From: Notamacropus eugenii
Taxonomy: Eukaryota; Chordata; Mammalia; Diprotodontia; Macropodidae
DNA: 64,000 bases
NCBI RefSeq assembly: GCF_028372415.1
Contig: NC_092879.1
Span: 65,115,651 to 65,179,650, forward strand
Direction of reading: 5' to 3'
Both the position numbers and the translations under genes were made by a program. This document shows, piece by piece, positions 54,166 through 64,000 of the stretch; position 1 is the stretch's first letter, and each line of letters begins with the position of its first letter. The notes under the pieces are model-generated. The model was not told where the DNA came from and made no database searches. It worked only from the letters and a program-made list of their open reading frames with translations.

Positions 54166-57150
54166 GAGGCTTTTGGTAGACGTCTACTATGGTTGCTGGC
54201 ACCTAGGATGGTTCTTGTATTTTCCCTCTCAGGGCACTGAGTCCCATTGCTTGTGTTCGTTTCAGCATGACCCTTTGCCTGTGTTCCCTCTCGAGGCTGA
54301 GGCAGAGCACCATTGTCCCTGCATCCAAAAGCTCTCTGGGCCTATTTCTTTGAAGCAACTTGTTGTAAGCAACCTCATAGGGTTGAATTTTTTTCTTGCA
54401 CATTCTTCTCCTCTTTCCCTGAGGATTTCATTTGGGGGATTGTGGCCGACGTCCTGGGGTCGTTCTTGAAAAAACAGGCTATCTACTCTCGAGATATCAC
54501 TTTAGCAGTTGATACAGGCACCACAGTTGGGACCCTATGCTGTGAATCATTCCCTAGATATTACGGTATTTTTGTGCACATTCCTATCCTATGTCCTGAG
54601 TCTCGATTTCAGACCATTGTAGGTACTCTGGTCATTTTCATGCATACACTGGAACCCTCCTGGGCCCATAGGCAGTCTGTGGATAGATTTCTTGATTGTC
54701 TGATACAGGTCATCCTCTGCCCCCACTGAAAGACTGAATTCAGGGTGGACCCTGGCTGTGCATTCTCTTTTCCTGACCAGGGGCATGCTTTGGGGGAATT
54801 TTGGCCTAGTTCCTGCTGTGCTTTTGCACCACTGTTCTTTATCAGGGCTGCATACAGCTGGTGGATCCCCTTTATGGAATGTAGACCAGAGTGCAAACAA
54901 GGAGCCACTGTGTGAGGGCCTGGCCCCTGGATGGGATTTTGGGGAAGATTCTTTACTGTCTGCCTGGGTCTTGATGTTGGCCCCTTCTGGTGCCTCTGTC
55001 CTTTATATGTACACTGTGCTATTGTCTTTGGCAGACATACAGCCTGTGGACAGATTTCTGATACGTTTGCCAGAGCACACCCACAGGCTCCCTACTGTGA
55101 ACGACTGAATTCTGGCTGGATTTGGGCTGTCCATTCCCTTCCTTGAGCAGGAGTACGCTTTGGGTGTACGTTGGCTTAGGAGTGGCTTTGCTTTGCTTCC
55201 ATTGGACTTTCTGCAATTTGCACCGTGTTGGCTAAGGAATGTGAAGGAATGTGAACCAGAGTGTGATGTAGACCCCCGCCCCGGGGTAAAGGCCTGTGTT
55301 TTGATTGGGATTTTGTGGAAGATCCCCTTTCTCTTTCCCTGGGTTTCCATTTCGGGTGCTTCTTGTCCATGTCCTGCTTTCCCTCAAGCCTGAAGGATTG
55401 CCTTGGTACCACATGTAGTCAGTGGGGTCCTTTCTAGGGTCACATGTAAAGCCCAAGAAGCTGGATTGCTGACTGCTTCAGCATGGGCTTCCTTGTTGCT
55501 TTCTGACTCATTCTCTGGGCAGTTGGTTGAGGGGATTCTGTTTGAGATGCCATTGTCAGTCATGACTGAGGGAATATAAAAGGTTAGAAGCACTTCTTTT
55601 GACAGATCTGAGGGGGTCTGGTCTGTGGACCTTGCCAGGACCCCTGCTGTGCCAGCGTCTCCAAGTCTGGGGCTTTCTTTCCCAAACCTTCTCTTTGTGG
55701 TATGGCACACTTAGCAGGGAATTTGCCCCCACACCGATGCACCAACGCATCCAGGAGGCTATTCTCAGTACCCAGAATGTCCCTGGATCCATTTCTTTGG
55801 GGTTCCCTCACCATTGCCTTTGGCTACTCTCTGTGTCTCCATCTGTCTGTCTGTCTCTCTGTGTGATTTCTTTAGTGCCTGCTGTAGCCCAGCCTCAACC
55901 ACCCATCTTGAGTGACAGAATTCTGGGGGGATTCTGGCCATTCAAACCCTCTTCCTAACCAGGGGCATCCTTGGGGGGTATTCTGGCTTCATTCTAGCTT
56001 TGTTTTTTCCTCGATTCTGCAATGGCAGGTCTTTAAGCTGTTGGTGGATCCAGGTTAGGGAATATGGCCTAGATTCCATGGGCAACCGCTGTGGTGAAGG
56101 CCGGCAGTATGGATTGGATTTTGTGCAAGATTCCCTTTCTCTCTTCCTGGGTCTCCATGTCAGATGCTTCTGTTCCTCTTCCTGCTTTCCTTGTAGAGTG
56201 AAGGATTGCCTTGGGACCAATGTAGTCAATGGAGAGGTTCCTAGGGTGACTTCTGAAGCCCAAGTAACTGGCTCAATGAGTGCTTCAGTAAGGGCTTTCT
56301 TGGTGACTTCTCTGACTCTTTTGTGCTGGGCAGCTGCCTAAGGGGATCCTGGTTGAGATCCTCTTGTCAGTCAGGATTCAGGGAATATTCAAGGTCAAGA
56401 GAACATCTCTGATAGATTTCAGGTGATCTGCTTCGTGTTCCAGGACTCTCACTTCCAAAGAAATGCTTAATGTGAATGATCACGGTGACAAAAATCCAGT
56501 CTCCCAGGCATGAGGATTTATAGCTGCACTGGCTTCAGGATGGATCTGAATTTGGTTTTCCATTCTTTGCCTAAAGACCTGTAGGGTCCATATATATCTA
56601 TAAACTGTGACATGCTCTGTGTTCACAGTGTTTGTAGAGGGACTGAGATTTTCACTCAGAAAGTCTGGAAGGAGTAGTAAAGAACCTAGATGGGGATGAG
56701 ACTTTGGGGAAGATTCCTCTCCTCTCTGCCTGGGCCTACATTTCAGCCCCTATTGGTGCCTCTGTCCTTTCTATGTACTCTGTGCCATTGTGCTCGACAT
56801 ACACACTGTCTGTGGATAGATTTCTGCTTTGTTCGCCAGAGCACACCGACAGATTCCCTACTGTGAATGATTGAATCCTGGCTGGATTGGGGCTGTCCAT
56901 TCCCTTCCTTGACCAGGGACACACTTTTTGGATGCTTGAGCCTCGTACTGGCTGTGCTTTTCCTCCATTGCACTTTCTAAGTTTTGCACACTGTTGGTGG
57001 ATGGTTGTGAGGGAATGTGGCCAAGAGTGTATTGTATGTCCCCCTGCTGTGAAGGATGTTGTCACGTATGAAATTTTGTGGGAGATTCTCTTTCTCTATC
57101 CTGGTGTCCCCATTTCAGGAGCTTCTGGTCCTCTTCTTGCTTTCCCTCCA
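54165..57150 (+). repeat. R-repeat cluster 8b with S fragment
   Basis: Several complete and shortened R units (anchors near 54603, 54968 and 56740) and a short S fragment (56440-56640). A tiny minisatellite trace (ctccatctgtctgtctgtc, 55840) marks the usual insertion point. No gene. Confidence 0.65.
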
Positions 57151-57169
57151 GCATGATGTATCTTTCTGT

Positions 57170-57955
57170 GTGTCCCCATCTGTTCCACTAGTCCCCTTCT
57201 TTCTGGGTGTCCCCATCAATCCGTCTGTGTATCTCCTATCTCTCTGTGTGTCCCCATCTGCTTATCCGTGCATCCTCATCTGTTGAGACCCATCTGTCCG
57301 TGTCTCCTCTCTGTCCCAGTGTTCCCCTCTGTGTGTCCCCAACGTCTTGATTTTGTATCCCCATCTGCCTGTCTGTGTGTCCCTCAAGTGTCTGTCTGCT
57401 TGTTTCCATCTGTCTCTGTGTCCTCATTTGTCTCTCCGTGTGTCCCATCTAGCTCTGTGTCCCTATCTGTCCATGTCTCTCATATCTCTTCTTGTGTCCC
57501 CATCTATCTGTGTGTCCCCATCTGTTTTTCCAAGTGTCTCCATCAGTCTGTGAATGTGTCCCCATCTGTTTGTCACTGTTTCCCTATCTTTGTTCCCCAA
57601 TCAGTCTGTCCTCAATTGTCTGTGTGTCCCCATCTGCCCATCCTTGTGTCCCCATCAGTCTCTGTGTCCCCATGTGTCTGTCCGTGTTTCCTTTTCTCTT
57701 GGTGTATCCCCCACCTGTCTGTCCATGTTTCCCCACCAATCTTTGCATCCTCATCTGTCTGTCCATGCATGCCCATCTCTCTGTCCTTGTGCTCCATCTG
57801 TCTGTTCACGTTTCCCCATCTCTCCCTGTGTCCCCATATGTCTTTGTGTCTCCTGTCTGTGCTATGTTCCACTCTGTCTGTCCCTGTGTCTCCATCGGTC
57901 TGTGTGTCCCCTCTCTGTCTGTTTATGTGTCCCCATCTGTTCCTTCCTAGAGGCT
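57170..57955 (+). repeat. tgtccccatctgtctg minisatellite 5
   Basis: Nearly identical to minisatellite 2 at an offset of 32,196. Confidence 0.92.
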
Positions 57956-58782
57956 CTTGGTAGAGCTCTAGCTATGGTTGCTTCTACCTTGGATGGTTTC
58001 TGTATTTTCCCTCTCAGGGCACTGAGACCCATTGCTTGTGATCCTTTCAGCATGACCCTTAGTGTGTGTTCCCTCTCGAGGCAGGGGCAGAGTACCAGTG
58101 TCCCTGCATCTTAAAGCTCTCTGGGCTGACCCAGCTGAGCCTTTCTGGCCAAGCTGCTACCACTTGCATTGACCACTTACCTTTCCCAATCTTTCCCCAC
58201 CTTCCAGCCCCCAAACAAAAATCTGACTCAGTTAGACACTCTTTCTCCAATAATCAGTTCCTCCTGCTCATGGCTCTCTGAGTCCTTTCCCTGGATCTCA
58301 GCTTAGATCCCAGACAAAGAAGCTTTGCAGATTGTGAACCATCTTTCTGGTTTTTCTCAATGGGATCTGGTAGGTCTGAACCAAATAGAAGTTTGAAAGT
58401 TATTGGATAAACCTCCTACAGAAAAGTTTCTTTTATTAAAAATCATTATATATCATTATAGGCAGTATCCTGTAGTGGGCCAAGTTCGGGACTTGGGAAG
58501 TCAGAGGACCTGGGTTTGAACTGAGCCTCCCTTAGTAGCTGTGTCTCACTGGGCAAGTTATGTAACCTCTGTGCCTCTGTTTCCTCCTTCGTTGAATTTC
58601 ATGGACTGTGATGTCCCTTCCTGACTTCACACCTGTGATCCTATGACTGTGACCTTGTTTCCATAGGAAATGTCAGGGTTTCTCTCCCCCATAAAGCACA
58701 CCGTTGAATTATGTTTTATTTTTGTCTCTCTTTTCTTTCAGCAATTAGGATTAAAAAAAACCCCTGAAATTTAAAATCCACT

Positions 58783-58788
58783 TATAAA
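58783..58788 (+). promoter_or_regulatory. TATA box of unit A2
   Basis: Same sequence and spacing as unit A; inverted CCAAT near 59052. Confidence 0.5.
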
Positions 58789-59438
58789 GACTAGAGAAAT
58801 GAATTGAGGGATGAATGGTAACCCTTGGCCTGGCTAAAAGTTTGCCCAGCACCTGCGCTCTCCCGGGGTCCTTTGTGGTTCCCAGCAACCTCTTTGCTCT
58901 TCCAAAGGATCCCCTCCCCTCCAGTTCTTTGGCACGATCTCAGCATCCCAGAGGGGTGTGATATGTTACTTACCAGGCCTGAGCCCTGTGGCTCTCCCTC
59001 TGAGTGATCCCCTTCCTTCCTTCCCCCACCCTGTGTTCCCCTCTGCCTCTCCATTGGCCCTTCTCTGTGGCCCCAGTCTGGCCCAGGTCTTTGGCTACCC
59101 AGTGCTGAATGCTGTCCAGACTCCCTCCTTGTTGGTTTGGCCACCTCCTTGCCTGGATAGATTGCTTGCGAGATGTCCTTCTTGCTCTGCAAGGACCCAG
59201 GAAACCCTATATCCCCAGCCCCACTTCCACTATAGCTCTGACTCCAGGGACCTCTGTCGGGATGCTTATGCAATCAATGGGGTGTTCCATTTGAACCCCT
59301 CCCCCCCCCCCACAATGCTCATCTCCTCACTCTGTTGGGTTCTGTTGCTGGGGTGAGCTGTGGCTTTCCCTCTCTCTCTCTCCAGGCAGTTCCCTGTTGG
59401 CCCAGGTCCTCCTCCCCTGCAGCTGGCAGCCGCGGGAC

Positions 59439-60497
59439 ATGGAAGAACAAGAAACCAGGGAGGCCTTGGGGCATATGGCCCAGGCCACCCGATACATGCG
59501 CATTGGGCTGTGGAGAAGGAAGCCCAACTACGGGAAGGCTGCCAGCAAGTATAAGCAGGCCACCTTAGCCTTCCTCAGGGCCAAGAGGCTGGAGGAGGCT
59601 GCAGAAGCCTTCCTCAAGGAAGCTGAGTCCCATGAGAAAAACAGAGCGCCCCTCTGTGCGGCAATGGCCTATGAGCAAGCTGGCCTGTACCTGAGCAAGT
59701 CCAACCACCTGCAGGAGATGGCCCAGGCTCTCAAACAGGCTGTCTCCTGGTACCTGCAGTGTGGAGAGGCAAACATCGCAGCCTGGATCTTGAGGAGCTC
59801 CAGTGAGCTACTGGAGAGCCAGATCCCTCACCAGGTGGTGTGCCTCTACCAGAGGGCATCCCAGTTATTTGAGGAGGAGTCCCGCTTCCTGAAGGTCCTG
59901 GACTTCACTGGCCGAGCCTCCAAGGTGCTGGTGAGGCACAAGCGCTACGGGGACGCTGCTATCTCCCTCGGCCAGGAGAAGCGCTTGTATGTCAAGGCAG
60001 AGGGCTTCCCTGTGTGCCACTGGAGAGCCCTGGCGCAGTGCCTAGCCCACCTGTGTGACCGGGATTTCGCTGCTGCCTCCACCTGCCTGGAAGATAGCTG
60101 TATATATTTTCCCAATTTCACAAGCACTGCTGAGTTCATGGCGATGGTAACTTTGCTGAATTGCTACGAAGACAAGGACCAAGAAGGAGTGAACTGGGTC
60201 TGCAGGTTTCCTGTCTTCAAACACCTGGACAAGGAATACAGGAAGATGACCCCATTCCTGAAGGTACCTGGCGTCGAGAACCTGAAGACCAGTCTTTTGC
60301 CACCTTCATCCACATGCATGTCCCCTTCCAACATCGAAAAGCAAGCAACCTCAACAACAAATAAGGAGGAGGGGGTGGAGGAGAAGAATGTGGAGAACCT
60401 GGAGGAGGACATTAAGGAGGAGGAGGAGAAATTGGAAGAGAAAGAGGAAGAAGAGGAACATAGGATCTCTCTCTCCATGGAATGTACCATCTGCTAA
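59439..60497 (+). CDS. Gamma-SNAP-like protein, unit A2 (intact, 352 aa)
   Basis: The protein is identical, residue for residue, to unit A (1234-2292), with the same start context, acidic tail and CTIC end. Because even the flanks differ by only two bases in 5.8 kb, this is either a very young gene duplicate giving dosage of the same product, or one gene assembled twice. The role is as described for unit A. Confidence 0.88.
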   Translation: MEEQETREALGHMAQATRYMRIGLWRRKPNYGKAASKYKQATLAFLRAKRLEEAAEAFLKEAESHEKNRAPLCAAMAYEQAGLYLSKSNHLQEMAQALKQAVSWYLQCGEANIAAWILRSSSELLESQIPHQVVCLYQRASQLFEEESRFLKVLDFTGRASKVLVRHKRYGDAAISLGQEKRLYVKAEGFPVCHWRALAQCLAHLCDRDFAAASTCLEDSCIYFPNFTSTAEFMAMVTLLNCYEDKDQEGVNWVCRFPVFKHLDKEYRKMTPFLKVPGVENLKTSLLPPSSTCMSPSNIEKQATSTTNKEEGVEEKNVENLEEDIKEEEEKLEEKEEEEEHRISLSMECTIC

Positions 60498-61454
60498 CCT
60501 CTGCTTCCTGAAACAATGATTTAATTAAAGCTAATTAGTTAAAAAAATAAACGTTCTGTTATACCAGTCTTGTATCTGTGTGTGTGTGGGTGTGCTTTCT
60601 CCCATCATACCTTTTCTCACCCTTTTTATTTCAAATTTGAATGGAGGCCTTTGCATTCCTCCCCATTCCCAATGACCCCTATGGGCCATCCTCCCAGAGT
60701 AGATATACCTTCCTTCCAAGGTGAAATATTTTCCCTTTACTGACTGGTAATTCCTGGCTCAGGGCATGGGTTCCAGGAGAAAATTATCAACGAGGTTACT
60801 CTCTGCTTTGCCAGACCCACCCCCCCAACCTTTCCCAATGATCATCAAGAACTACTTCTTATATTTATAGATTTTTTAACTGCCAAAAGTCCTCAGGGTC
60901 AGATTATAGAACACCTAAAAATTCTTAGATTTTGTTCATGCCTCCCCTGTGCTTACCATTCTAAGACCTAGTGCCCAGACCTTGAAGTCTGCAAATGAAT
61001 TAGCCTTTTCCCTGGAAAACTGAAATGAACTTCTTTCAATCAGTTTGAGCTAGAGGCTAAGGTGTAGGATAAGGAACAGGGTCAGTTGTCAACCTGGATG
61101 GGACTTGAGTAGGTCCACCCAGTCTAATCCCTTCATTATACATAAGAGGTAGTTCTGGGGCCCAAAGAAGTTAACTTGCACAGGAACCCACTGGGGACAG
61201 GCCACAGGGAACAGGGACAGGCAGGATGGGCCCTCTGGGTCTTCTGATTCCAAATACAATGAAGAAGTGAAACCAAGGTGGTGAGGAAATGGGAGCAGAC
61301 ATGAGAGAAAGACATGTGACCAGGGAGGCATGGAACACCACTGACATGGTAATGTAAGCTTTGCCTAACCTCGCCCAGAGGGGACAGAAGTGCCTTGTGC
61401 AGGAGGAATCTAGCATCTTTCAGACCCATCCCTGTCCTGCTCTTCTCTCTGTAC

Positions 61455-63895
61455 ACGTGGACTTTCTGGTTGAATGTTCTGAAACTTCTCACTGGGATTA
61501 AGGGGATTCTGGTTTGGGATGCTATTGTCAGTAAGAACTGGGGGAATATTAAAGGTCACCAGGACATCTTTCCATCGATGTGACAGGATATGTTCCGTGG
61601 TCCATGGCAGGGTCCCCTGCTGTGATGACTCGCTCTAAATTGAGGGCTTTGTTTCATTTTCATAATCTGGCTCTCTATGGCATTCCGAGCTGCGAATGGG
61701 CCCTTCCACCAATACTCCCTCTACCTGAAGAGATTATCCCAGTCACCACAATGTGCTTGGATCAATTTCTGTGGTGTTCCCTCAAGGCCTCCTGCTGTGC
61801 CTGTTGGCACATTGGACAATTTACTGGACACTCAGGCCCAATACTTATGTTCAGCTCGCCTGAACACTTCCTCTGTGGTCCACCTATAGACTGTGACATA
61901 ACATCAGTGTTCCTCCAATGAAGGTCTATCTGGGCTCACTTTTTAGACCAATTTGTTCTTGGATTGGATTTGTATTTTTTAACCATTCTTCTCTTTTTCC
62001 CTGGGAAGTTCATGTGGGGGATTTTGGCCAAGTACTCGGGTCCTTCTTGTACGGTCTACTCTCCAGTTATTGTTCACAGATCACTACAGTGGGGTGATCC
62101 TGGAATCTAGGTTAGGAACCCCTGCTATGAATCCTTAATTTCTTCTGACCTTTTGTCCTGCAGTTTCCTCTTCTGTTTCCTGGATCTGGATTTCAGGCCA
62201 TTCTGGACCCTACACTCCTTGCAGTGTCTACACTGGAACTGTGCAGGGACAACAAGCAGTCTGAGGAAAGATTTCTGGGGTATTTCCTAGAGTTCACCCT
62301 TAGCCCCACTGTGAGAGATATCATTCTGTGTGGATTTGTACAACCTGTTCCCTTTTCTTGACCCTGGACATACTTCAGGGAAATTCTAGCCTACCTCCAC
62401 CTGTGGATTTCCATTAATCTGTTTTATGTGTTCTACAAATTCTTGGTAGGGCCAACTTAAGGATTCTAGCCCATATCACACCCTAGCCCCGTCTGCAGTT
62501 AAGGCCTGGCCCAGGCATTGGACTTTCTATAAGATTATCTTCCTCTATACCAGGGTCTCCATTTCAGGAGCTATGAGGTGACTTGCTGCTTTTCCTCTAG
62601 ACTGATGGATTGCCTTTGGACCATGTATATTCATTTTAAATCCTTCTTGGTTCATTCTGCAGTCCAAGTTGCTGGTTCACTGAATGCTTCTGCTTGGGCT
62701 TTCCTGTTGCTCTCTTTGACTCATTTTCACTAGGCAGCTGATTAATGGGATTCTGGTTGAGATCCTATTGTTTGTCAGGACTGCAGGAGTATTGAAGGTC
62801 ACAAGAACAACTTTTTGCAGATATGAGGGAATCTGTTCAGTAGTGTGTGCTGTGATCCCACGGTGACAGCCAGATCTAAGTTGAGGGCTTTTCTCATATT
62901 CATCCTCTTTTGCTCTACCACAAAATTTGTTGGCATTTGGCCCATCCACAGATGCTCCCTGCAGCCTAGGAGGTTTTCTCAGAAACCACCATGTGCCCAG
63001 ATTACTTTCTGTGGGGTTCTCTCCACAAAGAAGTTTGGAGGGCCCCTGCTGAGACACCTGGTACCTCGCAAGGTTCCTGGGTCCCCCATAAGGGGCACTG
63101 AGGATCGTTGCTTCCATTCACTTGAGAAGAACACTTCCTCTGTATTCCACCTGTAGCTGAAGACATAACATCAGTGTCCCTCCATCTATCTCTCTGGGCT
63201 CCTTTTGTGTTAACCCATTTGTTCCTGGGTTGGGTTTGTTTTGGACCATTCTTGTCCTTGCTGCTGAGGAGTTCATTTGGGGAACTCTGGCCAAGTACTT
63301 GGGTCCCTCTTGAAGCAGGGGCTTTTGTCTCTTCAGTCAGCGCCTTTTGGATCGCTACAGTGTTTTGCTGGTAGAACTTGGTTTGAGACCCCCTGCTGTG
63401 AATGCTGAATTCTCTCTTAACCTTTTGTGCTGCAGTTTCCTCTTCTCTTTTGCCTGAGTCTGGATTTCAGACCAATCAGGCCTCTCTGTTGCTTTCCATG
63501 TCTACAGTGGAACTGTCCATGGCCTCCAGAAAGAGGAGCAGGGCAGGCTGCAGGTGAGTGTGGAACCCTCCAAGGCTAATGGTGACTTTTCCATCTCCAT
63601 CCTGCCTAGCACTAGTGTCCCCAGGACACAGAACTTCCTGGAGATGGCTGTAGCTATCCACCCTGGGCAGAGATTCCCCCTGTAGTAGAATCCAGGACAT
63701 GCTCGTGAGCATCACTGAGTAGACCAGTGTCATTTACCCCTAGGGGATGTAAGAAAGCTTCTGAACGCTGGGTGTGAAGGCAGCACGAGGAAGAAGAAAG
63801 CCAGTCTGTCATACTTCTGCCAGCCTCAGTTCAGCAAATGAAGAAGAACCTGTTTTACCATCTTGATAGTCTTCTACGTCTCTGGAACATCCATA
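61455..63895 (+). repeat. R-repeat cluster 9 (two units)
   Basis: The copy of cluster 1, with anchors near 62185 and 63463. The last 105 bp of the window are S text. Confidence 0.75.
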
Positions 63896-64000
63896 TATAG
63901 TCAGATCATGCTATAGAATGACATCACATGACATGGCCCCAAGATTTCACAGAGCTTGTTTGGGGGGGAGACAGAGAAGTAGTCCTCAAGAGTTTTCCTT

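Larger units (their letters stand above)
58206..64000. repeat. Right copy of the 58.2-kb tandem segmental duplication
   Basis: Repeats 1-5795 (see the left copy). It includes the CORE-SINE (58460-58650), TATA box (58783-58788), possible leader intron (59353-59422), unit A2, and R units to about 63895. Confidence 0.95.

Noticed and set aside
15895-57955. Minisatellites considered as CRISPR arrays
   Set aside because: Units are 12-24 bp and degenerate with no constant repeat/spacer alternation, and the surrounding DNA is mammalian.

Overview
The window is mammalian nuclear DNA, most likely from a marsupial. The evidence is CpG-poor sequence, TATA boxes and polyadenylation signals, and MIR/CORE-type SINEs and a CR1/L3-like LINE end of the older kind common in metatherians. 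Without a database search the marsupial call is moderate (about 0.6); 'therian mammal' is safe. I see no viral, bacterial or organellar sequence.

The locus is a tandem array of intronless genes related to gamma-SNAP (NAPG), the cofactor that recruits NSF to disassemble SNARE complexes. Each complete unit runs on the + strand and has the same layout: a SINE, a TATA box (TTATAAAGACT), about 600 bp of leader with an inverted CCAAT motif, a possible short leader intron, a single-exon reading frame, an ATTAAA/AATAAA signal and a (TG)n tract. In order the units are: A (1234-2292, intact), B (11108-12163, intact), C (21078-21788, broken), A' (27246-28304, one nonsense codon), B'' (about 29960-30483, 3' fragment), D (promoter only, 32570-33068), C' (35267-36115, intact but without the acidic tail), B' (46897-47952, intact) and A2 (59439-60497, intact). 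A2 begins a second round: 58206-64000 repeats 1-5795 at a constant offset of 58,205 bp, with only two differences found by eye. The window therefore holds about one full 58.2-kb unit plus the start of the next.

Between genes there is almost no unique DNA. Most of it is a locus-specific repeat of about 1.26 kb (here 'R'), present in more than twenty whole or shortened copies, plus a flanking segment 'S'. Five R copies contain a pyrimidine-rich minisatellite built on tgtccccatctgtctg. A 3-kb block (about 5700-8800 and 39480-42650) carries a CTG repeat and a candidate small minus-strand transcription unit. The 33.07-34.33 kb stretch is the only long single-copy DNA.

The reading frames look like working or recently working genes: four of seven coding copies are full length with strong Kozak contexts, and the others carry one or a few breaks. 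What the proteins do is inferred from the family: an all-helical TPR-like fold that binds SNARE bundles and NSF. The A and B clades have replaced the short gamma-SNAP tail with a long glutamate/lysine-rich tail ending in Cys; the C clade has lost the tail. The array shows many marks of unequal exchange: block switches, chimeric junctions, an orphan promoter, and one gene pair more diverged in the gene body than in the flanks.
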